A DNA stretch of 64,000 nt from Mesorhizobium sp. YC-39 (GTDB lineage: Bacteria > Pseudomonadota > Alphaproteobacteria > Rhizobiales > Rhizobiaceae): the NCBI RefSeq assembly GCF_025753795.1, contig NZ_JAOWPS010000008.1, positions 62,001-126,000 of the forward strand, given 5' to 3'. Each line of letters opens with the position of its first letter. The first letter of the stretch is position 1. Below the pieces are notes generated by a model. It saw nothing but the letters and a program-made list of their open reading frames with translations, was not told where the DNA came from and did no database searches. This document shows positions 24,599 through 32,947 of this stretch, one piece after another. A program made the translations under genes and the position numbers.

Positions 24599-25738
24599 CT
24601 ACTGCGGCCATGAGTAGACCCGGCGCAGCGGATCGTACCGGGCAGCTTCCAGTGCAGCCGGCGTGAACATGTTTCCCTTCGAGAGCGAGCGGTTCGCCGC
24701 ATAGTCGCCAGACAGGGCCTGGCAGCGATCCGTGATCGGGCGAATGCGCTTCTCCCACGCGACCAGCGCGTCCTCGACCGAGGAGCCTTCCTCAAGTTCC
24801 TGGGACAAGCTGAAGGCGTTGACCATCGCACAGCCGGCGCCCTGCGCAAGAGCCGGGCACATTGCGTGTGCGGCATCGCCCACAAGCGCAACCTTGCCTC
24901 TCGTCCAACTGTCCAGCTTCGTGGTTTCGTACTTGTCGTACCTAGCGGTTTTCAGCTTCGCCGCTTCGATCAGGCATGGCTCCAGGAAAGGAAACATCTC
25001 GACCCAGACTTCGAGATCGATCGGAACGCTTGATCCGCGAGGATCGGCGGCCGGAGCCATGAGGCCCAGATAGAGCTCATTCTCATTACAGGGCGAGTAG
25101 AGAATGCGCTGAACACGCGGCCAGAAGTTCCACATGTCAATGGTATTGTCCCACTCGCCATGACCGAGATCTTTCTTCATGCGCGGGACAATCAGTCGGA
25201 TGAGACCATCTTTTGAAACCCATCGATCCTGTTTGAAGCCGATGGAATCCCTGACCTTGGAGCCAACGCCATCAGCGCCGACGATCAGGTCGGCTTCGAG
25301 AACCTCGCCGCTCTGGAGGGTTACACGTCCGTCCGGATCGGCGGCGACTGCTTCGGAATTGACGCGGATGTCGACACCCAGGGCACGGGCCCGGTTGACC
25401 AAGGCATCGTGCAGGTGGCTGCGAGTCATGATGCGCCAGGGGAGACCGTTGAACGTCTCCTTGGAAACCGACTTGTTATGCATCCAGGTCTCGTAGGTCG
25501 GAGGCGTGTGTGAGCCCAGGAGAACATCGTCCAAGGCGCCCAGCCCTTCGAGCACGCGAAGGCCATTGTGCCAGAGATAGATGCCCGCTCCGAATGCCCG
25601 GAGCTCCGAGCTCTTTTCGTGCAGCCTGACATCCCAACCGTTCTGCCTGAGAGCGATGGCGGCTGTCAGGCCGGCAAAGCCGCCACCGGCGACCTCGGCA
25701 CGACGCGTTTTGCCCGAAGTATTGTTTACGTTGGCCAT
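24599..25738 (-). CDS. 2-methyl-3-hydroxypyridine-5-carboxylate oxygenase (FAD)
   Basis: A 379-residue flavin monooxygenase that adds O2 to MHPC and opens the pyridine ring, forming E-2-(acetamidomethylene)succinate with NADH. The GxGxxG motif appears as AGGGFAGLTAAIAL, the DG fingerprint as IVGADGVGSKVRDSI, and the GD motif as VALVGDAAHAMCPALAQG. It matches from memory the M. loti enzyme (PDB 3GMB). AGGA lies 8 nt before the start. This is the key ring-opening step of the lower operon, 43 nt after the AAMS hydrolase gene. Confidence 0.96.
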   Translation of the reverse strand: MANVNNTSGKTRRAEVAGGGFAGLTAAIALRQNGWDVRLHEKSSELRAFGAGIYLWHNGLRVLEGLGALDDVLLGSHTPPTYETWMHNKSVSKETFNGLPWRIMTRSHLHDALVNRARALGVDIRVNSEAVAADPDGRVTLQSGEVLEADLIVGADGVGSKVRDSIGFKQDRWVSKDGLIRLIVPRMKKDLGHGEWDNTIDMWNFWPRVQRILYSPCNENELYLGLMAPAADPRGSSVPIDLEVWVEMFPFLEPCLIEAAKLKTARYDKYETTKLDSWTRGKVALVGDAAHAMCPALAQGAGCAMVNAFSLSQELEEGSSVEDALVAWEKRIRPITDRCQALSGDYAANRSLSKGNMFTPAALEAARYDPLRRVYSWPQ

Positions 25739-25781
25739 TGTCTGGATCCTGCTGCGTACAAGAAGACGGCGCGCTTGGCCG

Positions 25782-26618
25782 TCAGGCGTCTATGAAGTTG
25801 GTGATGGCTTTCAGCGTGATCTCGGGAGAGACCTCGTTGACGTAATGGTCGGCGCCCGGAACGACGACGACAGGCAGATCAGGCCGCAGCCGACTCGTCT
25901 TCGCCAGCGCCGCCGCCGAAACCAATTTGCTCGTCTCGCCTCGCACGATGAGGACTGGCTTTGTCACGTCCCGGTAGGCCGGCACCAAGTCCGATCGCAG
26001 GCCTCTGGCGGTCTGCGCCATGGCCGCGGGCGAGGCCAATGGACGCAATCCGCCGTCGACCGGCTGATACCCGCTTTCAGCCCTGATCTTGATGGCGTCG
26101 GCCGGGATATTCGGATAGCGGCCGGCGAGGTATGCTTCGACGGCCTTTACATTCTCGAAAAGCTGGTCCCCCGCATTCACTCGCAATTCCAACGCGTCCA
26201 ACACTTCGGTCTCAATGTATGGCGTAAAGTCGATTGCAACGACGGACCGCACCAAATCCGGGTATTTCACCGCGGCCGCGACCGAATTTCGAGCACCAAG
26301 CGAATGTCCGACGAGGACGGCGTGGCCTCGATCGAGAGTGCGTATCAGGCCGGCGATGTCGTCCGCATAGTCATTCGCCTCGTAGCCGGTTTGCGGTTTG
26401 TCGCTGAGGCCATGCCCCCTCTGGTCAACCGCAATCGTCGTGAACCGATCCGAGAGTCGGGCCATCAACGGCTCGAAGACGGCAGAGTTGGAGGTGATGC
26501 CGTGGAAGAACAGCATCAATGGGCCGTTGCCCATCTCGCGCACGTTCAAGGTGATGCGGCCAGTGTCGATGCGTCGCGAGATGAAGTGGTCGGAAGGTAT
26601 GTCTGCCGCCATGTCCAT
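25782..26618 (-). CDS. E-2-(acetamidomethylene)succinate hydrolase
   Basis: A 278-residue alpha/beta hydrolase that splits the ring-opened product into succinic semialdehyde, acetate, ammonia and CO2, the last step of B6 degradation. The oxyanion region is FFHGITSNSAV, the nucleophile elbow is VGHSLGARNS (Ser), with the acid Asp in the region IVRGETSKLVSAA and the catalytic His in PGADHYVNEV. It matches from memory the M. loti enzyme (PDB 3KXP). GAGG lies 4 nt before the ATG. It is the first gene of the lower operon, so the promoter lies in the 182-nt gap before the divergent GntR gene. Confidence 0.95.
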   Translation of the reverse strand: MDMAADIPSDHFISRRIDTGRITLNVREMGNGPLMLFFHGITSNSAVFEPLMARLSDRFTTIAVDQRGHGLSDKPQTGYEANDYADDIAGLIRTLDRGHAVLVGHSLGARNSVAAAVKYPDLVRSVVAIDFTPYIETEVLDALELRVNAGDQLFENVKAVEAYLAGRYPNIPADAIKIRAESGYQPVDGGLRPLASPAAMAQTARGLRSDLVPAYRDVTKPVLIVRGETSKLVSAAALAKTSRLRPDLPVVVVPGADHYVNEVSPEITLKAITNFIDA

Positions 26619-26682
26619 GATCCTCGCCTCCGCTGCCCGTCTCCTGCAAAAGGATCATATAAGCTGGGGTCGCGTCAAGCCG

Positions 26683-26695
26683 ATTGTCTGACATT
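26683..26695. promoter_or_regulatory. Candidate GntR operator TGTC-N-GACA, site 1
   Basis: ATTGTCTGACATT is a near-perfect palindrome around TGTC-T-GACA. It lies between the divergent AAMS hydrolase and GntR start codons. It fits the GTM-N-KAC pattern known for FadR/FCD regulators, and the same TGTC-N-GACA core recurs upstream of pyridoxine 4-oxidase at 27579-27587. Confidence 0.55.
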
Positions 26696-26705
26696 CTTGC
26701 AATCT

Positions 26706-26723
26706 TCAGATTTGACAATCTGA
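26706..26723. promoter_or_regulatory. Second inverted repeat in the divergent B6 promoter region
   Basis: TCAGATT (26706-26712) and AATCTGA (26717-26723) form a perfect 7-bp inverted repeat with a 4-nt spacer. It overlaps TTTGACA (26711-26717), which pairs with TGTCAAA at 26733-26739. This cluster could be a second operator or overlap the promoter. Confidence 0.4.
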
Positions 26724-26800
26724 CTATCCTGCTGTCAAATTTCCACAGCGTGGCGTATGCTGCTTCAGCTTGCGACTCAAAAGCCCATGAGACGTTATCG

Positions 26801-27472
26801 ATGCCTCCAGATTTGAATTTGCGAATTTCGCCACGGACCGTGCAACGGGAGACCGTCGACAAATTGCGGCTCGCGATCTTCTCCGGGTTGTTCCAGCCGG
26901 GAAGCCGTCTTGTCGAAAGTCAACTGTGCACCCAACTCGGCATCAGCCGCCCCTCGCTGAGGGAGGCTTTGCGCAGTCTTGAGGCCGAGCGCCTGATCGA
27001 GATTGTACCCAACCGCGGGCCGTCGATACCGGCACTTTCGTGGGAGGTGGCAACCGCCATCTACGAGGTTCGAGAGCTGTTGGAAGTCGAGGCAGCGGGA
27101 CGATGCGCCTTGAGAATTTCCCCGGAACAGTTGCGTGAACTTGAGAAATCTCTTTCCGCATTCGAAGAAGCGGCATCCAGCAATGACAGCCTGGCGCAGG
27201 TCATGACCGCCGCAGACTTCTATTCAATCATACTCGCGAATTGCGGGAATCCGATCCTGGAGGAAGTGCATCGCGGTCTGGTGGCCAGGATAAGCTTCTT
27301 TCGCGGACGATCGATGTCATTGGACGGCAGAGCACAAAGCAGCCTGGCGGAGATGAGGGAGATATTCGAATCCATCGCCGCCGGCGATGAGAAAGCCGCC
27401 CGCAAAGCCTCGAAACAGCATGTCTTGAAGGCGAAAGCGGCAGCGAAGATATCCATGGATAACGGGATTTGA
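26801..27472 (+). CDS. GntR/FCD-family regulator of B6 catabolism
   Basis: A 223-residue regulator with an N-terminal winged helix at about residues 10-75 (CTQLGISRPSLREALRSLEAERLIEIVPNRG) and a helical FCD domain after that (YEVRELLEVEAAGRCAL, with FYSIILANCGNPILEEVHRGLVAR following). I chose the ATG at 26801 because similarity begins there; the upstream frame to 26684 crosses the promoter region. It is divergent from the lower B6 operon and lies 155 nt before pyridoxine 4-oxidase, with TGTC-N-GACA palindromes on both sides. It probably represses the pathway until a B6 compound or pyridoxate binds; the effector is unknown. Confidence 0.88.
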   Translation: MPPDLNLRISPRTVQRETVDKLRLAIFSGLFQPGSRLVESQLCTQLGISRPSLREALRSLEAERLIEIVPNRGPSIPALSWEVATAIYEVRELLEVEAAGRCALRISPEQLRELEKSLSAFEEAASSNDSLAQVMTAADFYSIILANCGNPILEEVHRGLVARISFFRGRSMSLDGRAQSSLAEMREIFESIAAGDEKAARKASKQHVLKAKAAAKISMDNGI

Positions 27473-27534
27473 GCGCTTCGAGACTGTAGTTCCGCCTGAA
27501 GACTCGAAGTCCTTCATGACGTTTCGGATCGGGT

Positions 27535-27589
27535 ATCTGCCGAACGCAGATCAGTGCGCGCGGTCTTCACCATGTCGGTGTCAGACATG
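27535..27589. promoter_or_regulatory. Operator-like repeats upstream of pyridoxine 4-oxidase
   Basis: Two inverted repeats lie here: ATCTGC/GCAGAT (27535-27551, 5-nt spacer) and CATGTC/GACATG (27571-27589, 7-nt spacer). The second contains TGTCAGACA (27579-27587), the same TGTC-N-GACA core as at 26683-26695. Both lie within 95 nt of the oxidase start at 27628. Confidence 0.5.
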
Positions 27590-27627
27590 CCGGCTATCGA
27601 AGCCAGCAAGTGGCAGATGGAGCGATG

Positions 27628-29190
27628 ATGACCAGGGCCAATGTTGAGCGCAAACCGAATTCCGATATCGTCATCGTCGGCGGTGGGTCGGCCGGCACGT
27701 TGCTTGCCGCGCGACTGAGTGAAGAGCCGGACAGTCGCGTTCTGCTGATCGAGGCAGGCGAAGAGGCGGCAGACCCCGACATCTGGAACCCCGCTGCCTG
27801 GCCGACGCTTCAGGGCCGCAGCTACGATTGGGACTATCGCACGGAGCCGCAAGCCGGCACCGCAGGCCGGGTGCATCATTGGGCGCGCGGGCGGTTGATC
27901 GGCGGCTCGAGTTGCCTGCACGCGATGGGCTACATGCGCGGTCATCCTTCCGATTTCCAGGCTTGGGTCGACGCGACTGGGGATCGCCGATGGAGTTGGG
28001 ATGAACTGCTGTCCGTTTTCCAGGCTATCGAAAACCACCCGCTTGGTGGCGACGGCATTCACGGCAAGGGCGGGCCGTTGCCGATCCATTTACCGGCGGA
28101 CGAAGTAAGCCCGCTTGCTCGTGCCTTCATCGAGGCAGGCGCAGCGTTAGGTCTGCCTCGCCTTGAGGGCCACAACAGCGGAGAGATGATCGGTGTCACC
28201 CCGAACTCCTTGAACATTCGCGACGGGCGGCGGGTTACGACGGCGGACGCCTGGCTCACAAAGGCGGTTCGAGGTCGCAAGAACCTAACCATCCTTACGG
28301 GGTCCCGGGTGCGGCGGCTCAACTTGGAGGGCAATCAGGTTCGCAGCCTCGAGGTCGTAGGGCGACAGGGTTCGGTCGAAGTCTTTGCGGATCAAATTGT
28401 ACTTTGTGCCGGAGCGCTGGAAAGTCCGGCTTTGCTGATGCGTTCGGGTATCGGTCCGCACGATGTGCTCGATGCCGCGGGCGTTGGCTGCTTGATCGAT
28501 ATGCCTGAAATCGGTCGAAACCTTCAGGACCACCTGCTTGGTGCCGGCAACCTCTATGCCGCCCGCGAGCCGGTTCCTCCATCGCGCCTCCAACATTCGG
28601 AGTCGATGGCCTATATGCGAGCTGACAACTTCACCGCTACCGGGCGGCCTGAAATAGTCGTTGGTTGCGGCATCGCGCCGATCGTGTCCGAATGCTTCCA
28701 GGCGCCTGCCGCCGGCACGGCTTACACGCTGCTGTTCGGGATCACCCATCCGACGAGCCGCGGCAGCGTGCGAATAAGTGGGCCTGAGCTCGGTGATCGA
28801 TTGATCATCGACCCGGCATACCTGCAAACCGGTCAGGACCGCGAGCTGTTTCGCCAAGCTCTCGAGGCAGCACGGACGATCGGGCATAGAGATGAACTCG
28901 CCGGCTGGCGAGAGCGCGAACTCCTGCCAGGCACCCTGAACAGTGCGGCCAAGATGGACGACTTCATCGCGCAGTCGGTCATCACACACCATCATCCCTG
29001 CGGTACTTGCAGGATGGGTAAGGACTCGGACGCTGTCGTCGATGCAAATCTGCGACTCAAGGCGCTCGACAATCTTTTTGTCGTGGACGCGTCGATTATG
29101 CCCAACCTCACCGCAGGACCGATTCATGCTGCGGTCCTCGCGATCGCCGAGACTTTCGCTCGATGGCACCGGGAAACCCTACAATCTTGA
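27628..29190 (+). CDS. Pyridoxine 4-oxidase (GMC family, FAD)
   Basis: A 520-residue GMC flavoenzyme that oxidises pyridoxine to pyridoxal with O2, the entry step for pyridoxine. FAD binding appears as IVGGGSAGTLLAARL, the GMC signature as ARGRLIGGSSCLHAMGYMRG, the second signature as GALESPALLMRSGIGP, and the catalytic histidines in HHHPCGTCRMG with a C-terminal GPIHAAVLAIAE. It matches from memory the M. loti enzyme (PDB 4HA6). GGAG lies 5 nt before the ATG at 27628, and earlier in-frame starts (27610 GTG, 27625 ATG) are less well placed. It is transcribed alone on the plus strand after the GntR gene. Confidence 0.94.
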   Translation: MTRANVERKPNSDIVIVGGGSAGTLLAARLSEEPDSRVLLIEAGEEAADPDIWNPAAWPTLQGRSYDWDYRTEPQAGTAGRVHHWARGRLIGGSSCLHAMGYMRGHPSDFQAWVDATGDRRWSWDELLSVFQAIENHPLGGDGIHGKGGPLPIHLPADEVSPLARAFIEAGAALGLPRLEGHNSGEMIGVTPNSLNIRDGRRVTTADAWLTKAVRGRKNLTILTGSRVRRLNLEGNQVRSLEVVGRQGSVEVFADQIVLCAGALESPALLMRSGIGPHDVLDAAGVGCLIDMPEIGRNLQDHLLGAGNLYAAREPVPPSRLQHSESMAYMRADNFTATGRPEIVVGCGIAPIVSECFQAPAAGTAYTLLFGITHPTSRGSVRISGPELGDRLIIDPAYLQTGQDRELFRQALEAARTIGHRDELAGWRERELLPGTLNSAAKMDDFIAQSVITHHHPCGTCRMGKDSDAVVDANLRLKALDNLFVVDASIMPNLTAGPIHAAVLAIAETFARWHRETLQS

Positions 29191-30051
29191 CCCGAAGGGC
29201 TGATGTTCTTGACCGGTTCATCTCATCATTCCTCGCGAAGATCGCAGCCGTTGCAGGCTCGTCCTTCGGGACAAGATTGCTTTGAGTCCTACATGCAGGC
29301 ACGGCAGATGCGCGCGGATCTTGCCGGCCAGCGTGCGGTCGGTGAGCGCGATCGCCGCGGCGAGCGGTTCGGCAACGTCGGCGAGCGGCACGGAAATTTT
29401 GCGGCTGCGCGGATGTTAAGCCGATCAGACCAAAGCCGAGGGGATTGATCTATTGGACCTAGGCGTCACCGACACTTCGGCGGCGCCGCGCCCTCGGCCA
29501 GAGATTGCGAGGTTTGCCCGAAGAAGGCGGTCTCGGAAGCCCACCATAAATCAACAATATCAATGCGATGCACGGAGGTTCGCCAGCCATGACTTGGCTA
29601 ACCGAACCAAAATATACCGCTAAAGCATTGATAAATAACGACAATGGTGGTGGAAGCAGTCCGGAGCGAACCCGTCTCGGCCAAATTCCCTGATAAATGG
29701 CGAAAAACAGGGAAACTTCGCGAAAAGCAGCGAAAACAGAGACTGCCTGTCTAGATAGCGAAGTAATTTCAGTATCTTACAACGAAAATTCCCTACGCAA
29801 GCTATCAGGGTATTTGTTTTGACGAACTGGGAAACGAAAGCGTTCTTCCAGGTAAAATGCAGAGCGATACCTTTGATCCAATGTCACGCAACCTCATCTG
29901 CTCACCGATGTACTCTCTGGTGAATCTAGAAGCATGCTTAGGAAACTCTGCCAATGGAGGATAGGAGCTCCCGCGCAACAGCACGATGAGCGGGAGGAAC
30001 TTTCATATTCGGGCAGCAGACGGTTATCCCCTCGCCTATCGATGCCGGCAT
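29191..30051. other. Gene-free gap with a possible remnant
   Basis: About 860 nt without a supported gene, AT-rich in the right half. On the minus strand around 29310-29410 a short stretch reads like coding sequence (VPLADVAEPLAAAIALTDRT) but I cannot place it in a family. TTCCCTG (29686-29692) and CAGGGAA (29708-29714) form an inverted repeat, a motif often seen in rhizobial intergenic repeats. The gap ends exactly where the 505-bp direct repeat begins. Confidence 0.5.
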
Positions 30052-30556
30052 GTCCAAACTATTGCGCTGCCGATTTGCTTTTCACTATGGCTGGAAGTGG
30101 ATTTGGCTTGCCAGGCGTATCGCAAGCCTAAGACTTGCGCCTGTCACGATTATGATTTCCGGCAGCGTCAGCCATTCGAGGGTCCAGGCGGCGCCGGAGC
30201 GCTCGTTCTCATGGACGAGCGACTGGTGCAGCGTGCCGACCAAGCCAGCGTTATAGCGAGCCAGCGCGACCAGCACTTCGGCATTCACCGGGTTGGACTT
30301 ATGCGCCATGGTCGAGGAGCCGCCGCCACCGGAGAGTTTGATCGAAGCAACTTCAGTCTGCGTCATCAGCGTCACGTCGGCGCCGATCTTGCCTAGCGAT
30401 CCCGTAATGAGTGAAAGCAGCGATCCGAAGGCCACGATCGGATCGCGGGTCGCGTGCCACGGCTCCGCAATGCCAAGGTCAAGCAGCCGAGCCAATCCTC
30501 GGGCAACCTGAGCGCCCTTTCCACTGAAACTCGACCGGTCGCCGATCGGTCCGCCG
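30052..30556. repeat. 505-bp direct repeat, copy 1 (3' part of intact pcaB)
   Basis: This segment recurs at 48664-49168 in the same orientation, with a single mismatch (G at 30296, A at 48908). It covers the last part of pcaB plus 33 nt after its stop codon. The repeat interval is 18,612 bp. Copy 1 is the source of the functional gene; copy 2 is truncated. Confidence 0.97.
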
Positions 30557-31143
30557 AGCTGAACGACCAGCAGCTGGCGCCGAATGCCCGACAGGGACGC
30601 ATGATGACGGCCGAGAGGGTCCAGCCAGGTGCTCAGCTTGTCGGCGACGGTGAATGGCAGCGCCGCCTGCATCCTGGTGTGGGCCATCAACGGCTTCGCT
30701 GCGGATGCAGCCGAGAGCGCGGCAAGTGTCGATTGCAGCACGGCGATCCGCTCGAGAAACAGTGCGACGATCTTGGCCAATTGCAGCACCAGCGCCGTGT
30801 CGATGACATCCTGGCTCGTCGCGCCGTGATGGACGAAGTGACCGTGGGGTTCGCCGACCGCGGCGCGCAACTGCCGCACCAGCGCCGGCACGACCACACC
30901 GTCCTGCGCAAGGCCGGCCGCAAGGTCGTCCCAATCGACGGCGAACCTGTCGATCGCCGAGGCAATCGCCACTGCGGCATCGTTTCCGATTAGCCCGGCA
31001 TCGGCTTCGGCCTCCGCAAGGGCGCGCTCGAAGGCGAGCATCGCTGCGAGTTGTGCCTCGTCGCCGAGCAGCGCTTCGGTCCCGTCGTCGCCAACAAGCG
31101 CGTCCAGCAATCGGCGCCGAGGCGCGTGCATCGAAGGCTTCAT
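30085..31143 (-). CDS. pcaB: 3-Carboxy-cis,cis-muconate cycloisomerase
   Basis: A 352-residue fumarase/aspartase-superfamily enzyme that cyclises beta-carboxymuconate to gamma-carboxymuconolactone. The superfamily signature region is present as GGGGSSTMAHKSNPVNAEVLVAL, and the second conserved region as HGATSQDVIDTALVL. The length suits alphaproteobacterial PcaB, which is shorter than the 450-residue pseudomonad form. It is the last gene of the pcaDCHGB block, about 90 nt after pcaG. Its 3' third and downstream flank are duplicated 18.6 kb away. Confidence 0.95.
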   Translation of the reverse strand: MKPSMHAPRRRLLDALVGDDGTEALLGDEAQLAAMLAFERALAEAEADAGLIGNDAAVAIASAIDRFAVDWDDLAAGLAQDGVVVPALVRQLRAAVGEPHGHFVHHGATSQDVIDTALVLQLAKIVALFLERIAVLQSTLAALSAASAAKPLMAHTRMQAALPFTVADKLSTWLDPLGRHHASLSGIRRQLLVVQLGGPIGDRSSFSGKGAQVARGLARLLDLGIAEPWHATRDPIVAFGSLLSLITGSLGKIGADVTLMTQTEVASIKLSGGGGSSTMAHKSNPVNAEVLVALARYNAGLVGTLHQSLVHENERSGAAWTLEWLTLPEIIIVTGASLRLAIRLASQIHFQP

Positions 31144-31233
31144 TCAGGTGATCTCCAGACGCAGCCCGACATCGATACACATGGCGGAGCACTTAACCGC
31201 ATCAACGGAATGGAGAGGCTCCGGCACATCATC

Positions 31234-31812
31234 TTAGATGTCGAAGAAGACCGTTTCGTCGCCGCCTTGAAGGCGGATGTCGAAGGTGTAAACGGTCTTG
31301 CCGTCCGCGTCGGAGCGGACCGCGATCAGGGTCTTGCGGCGGCGCACGTCCATAATCCGATTGAGCACGAAGTCCGTCTCGTTGGCCTCGGCTTCATCCT
31401 CGAAATAGACCCGGGTGTGGAGGCCGATATTGATGCCGCGGGCAACGATCCAGAGTGTCAAATGCGGTGCCATGAGTTTGCCGTCCGGCCCGCCGACCCG
31501 GCCCGGCTTGACCGTGTCGAAGCGGTAGGCGCCGGTACCGTCGCACGCGACGCGGCCGAACGCGTTGCCGTGGTTGCCGTCGGCATCGGCCTGCCACAGC
31601 TCGACGACCGCGTCACTCACCGGTGCCGCCGATCCGTCGAAGACACGGCCGGCGACAATGATGCGGGGGCCAAAGCCGGGCACCGGGCCGGCTCCGAGGT
31701 CGGGGACATTGGCTTCGGTAATACGTTCGAGGCTTGGCGTGAGCCCGATGTGGACATAGGGTCCGGCCGTCTGCGACGGCGATTCCTTGAGAGGCGGGAG
31801 CTTGTTGAGCAT
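31234..31812 (-). CDS. pcaG: Protocatechuate 3,4-dioxygenase alpha subunit
   Basis: A 192-residue intradiol dioxygenase subunit that pairs with PcaH. The opening SPSQTAGPYVHIGL and the conserved block ARGINIGLHTRVYFEDEAEAN are typical of PcaG. It lacks the full Tyr/His iron ligand set, as expected for the alpha subunit. The ATG at 31812 shares its A with the pcaH stop codon, so the two subunits are translationally coupled and probably made in equal amounts. Confidence 0.95.
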   Translation of the reverse strand: MLNKLPPLKESPSQTAGPYVHIGLTPSLERITEANVPDLGAGPVPGFGPRIIVAGRVFDGSAAPVSDAVVELWQADADGNHGNAFGRVACDGTGAYRFDTVKPGRVGGPDGKLMAPHLTLWIVARGINIGLHTRVYFEDEAEANETDFVLNRIMDVRRRKTLIAVRSDADGKTVYTFDIRLQGGDETVFFDI

Positions 31813-32558
31813 CAATTGCCCTCTACCCTGTTTTCGAAGAATGTCGAACGCCGACCCCTGAGGACGATGTCGAAACGATAGGCCAGCGTATCCATTGGCG
31901 TGGTGTTATGCCTATCGAGGCGCGCGATCAATTGCTCGACTGCCGTGCGATCCGGAATGCTGAGCGCGATAGGGTCCTGCCAAATCATCGGGTCGCCCTC
32001 AAAGTACATCTGGGTGATCAGGCGTTGCGCGAACGCATGACCGAACACCGAAAAGTGGATATGAGCCGGCCGCCAGTCGTTGCCACCGTTCGGCCAGGGA
32101 TAAGCGCCAGGCTTGATCGTCCGAAAGTGGTAATATCCGTCGGCGTCGGTTATCGCTCGACCGCATCCGCCAAAATTGGGGTCGAGCGCCGCGATATAGC
32201 CCTCGCGCTTGTGCCGGTAGCGACCGCCGGCATTCGCCTGCCAGAATTCCACCAGCGTATTGGGCACCGGCCGGGCGTTCTCGTCCATGATCTGCCCGTA
32301 GACGACCAATCGCTGGCCGATCGCGTCTGAACCATCCTGGCTGAAATTCCGGATCAGGTCGTTGTCGAGCGGATTAAGAATATCGTGTCCGAAAGCGGGC
32401 CCGGTGAGTTCGGACCTGGTCTGGCCGAGCGAAAGCAGGGCATGCCGCGGCGCGCGTAGGGTTGTGCTTTTGTAGGCCGGACTGGCCACCGGCGGATGCC
32501 AGGCGCGGTCGCGGGCGTAGAAACCGCCCTCGCCGCCGGCGAACGGTTGGATAGCCAT
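31812..32558 (-). CDS. pcaH: Protocatechuate 3,4-dioxygenase beta subunit
   Basis: A 248-residue intradiol dioxygenase subunit carrying the non-haem Fe(III) site. Expected ligands are seen as Tyr in GRYRHK, Tyr in PGAYPWPNG, and two His in WRPAHIHFSVFG. It cleaves protocatechuate between the hydroxyls to beta-carboxymuconate. GGGAGG lies 8 nt before the ATG. Order pcaD-C-H-G-B matches the rhizobial pca operon. Confidence 0.96.
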   Translation of the reverse strand: MAIQPFAGGEGGFYARDRAWHPPVASPAYKSTTLRAPRHALLSLGQTRSELTGPAFGHDILNPLDNDLIRNFSQDGSDAIGQRLVVYGQIMDENARPVPNTLVEFWQANAGGRYRHKREGYIAALDPNFGGCGRAITDADGYYHFRTIKPGAYPWPNGGNDWRPAHIHFSVFGHAFAQRLITQMYFEGDPMIWQDPIALSIPDRTAVEQLIARLDRHNTTPMDTLAYRFDIVLRGRRSTFFENRVEGN

Positions 32559-32560
32559 TA

Positions 32561-32947
32561 TCAGCCCTCCCTGTCCCCGCCAAGTTCGCGCTTGGCGATC
32601 CTGAAAGCTCGGTTCGCCGCCGGTACGCCGGCGTAGACGGCAACATGCATCAGCGCTTCCCGGATATCGCTGGCGCTGGTGCCGGTATTGATCGTGGCGC
32701 GCACATGCATGGCGACCTCATCATCGTGTCCCATTGCCGCCAGAAGCGCGATGGTGATCATGGAGCGTTCACGCCTAGTGAGACCCGGGCGCGACCAAAC
32801 GCTGCCCCAGGCGCCTTCGGTGATGAAATCCTGGAAATCGGAGTCGAAGTCCGTTCTTGCGGCCTCGGCGCGATCAACATGGGCATCGCCCAGTACGGAG
32901 CGTCGTGTGATCATGCCCTGTGTGCGAAGGGGCGCTTTCTCAGACAT
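32561..32947 (-). CDS. pcaC: 4-Carboxymuconolactone decarboxylase
   Basis: A 128-residue protein of the AhpD-like/CMD family that converts gamma-carboxymuconolactone to 3-oxoadipate enol-lactone. The family core is seen as FITEGAWGSVWSRPGLTRRERSMITIALLAAMG and the helix EVAMHVRATINTGTS, with the later AVYAGVPAANRAFRIAK. It overlaps the end of pcaD by 8 nt and is 2 nt from pcaH, so it sits in the tight core of the operon. Confidence 0.95.
   Translation of the reverse strand: MSEKAPLRTQGMITRRSVLGDAHVDRAEAARTDFDSDFQDFITEGAWGSVWSRPGLTRRERSMITIALLAAMGHDDEVAMHVRATINTGTSASDIREALMHVAVYAGVPAANRAFRIAKRELGGDREG

Noticed and set aside
27514..28089. A 191-codon minus-strand frame opposite pyridoxine 4-oxidase
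   Set aside because: It is antisense to a clear GMC enzyme and shows no family motif of its own.
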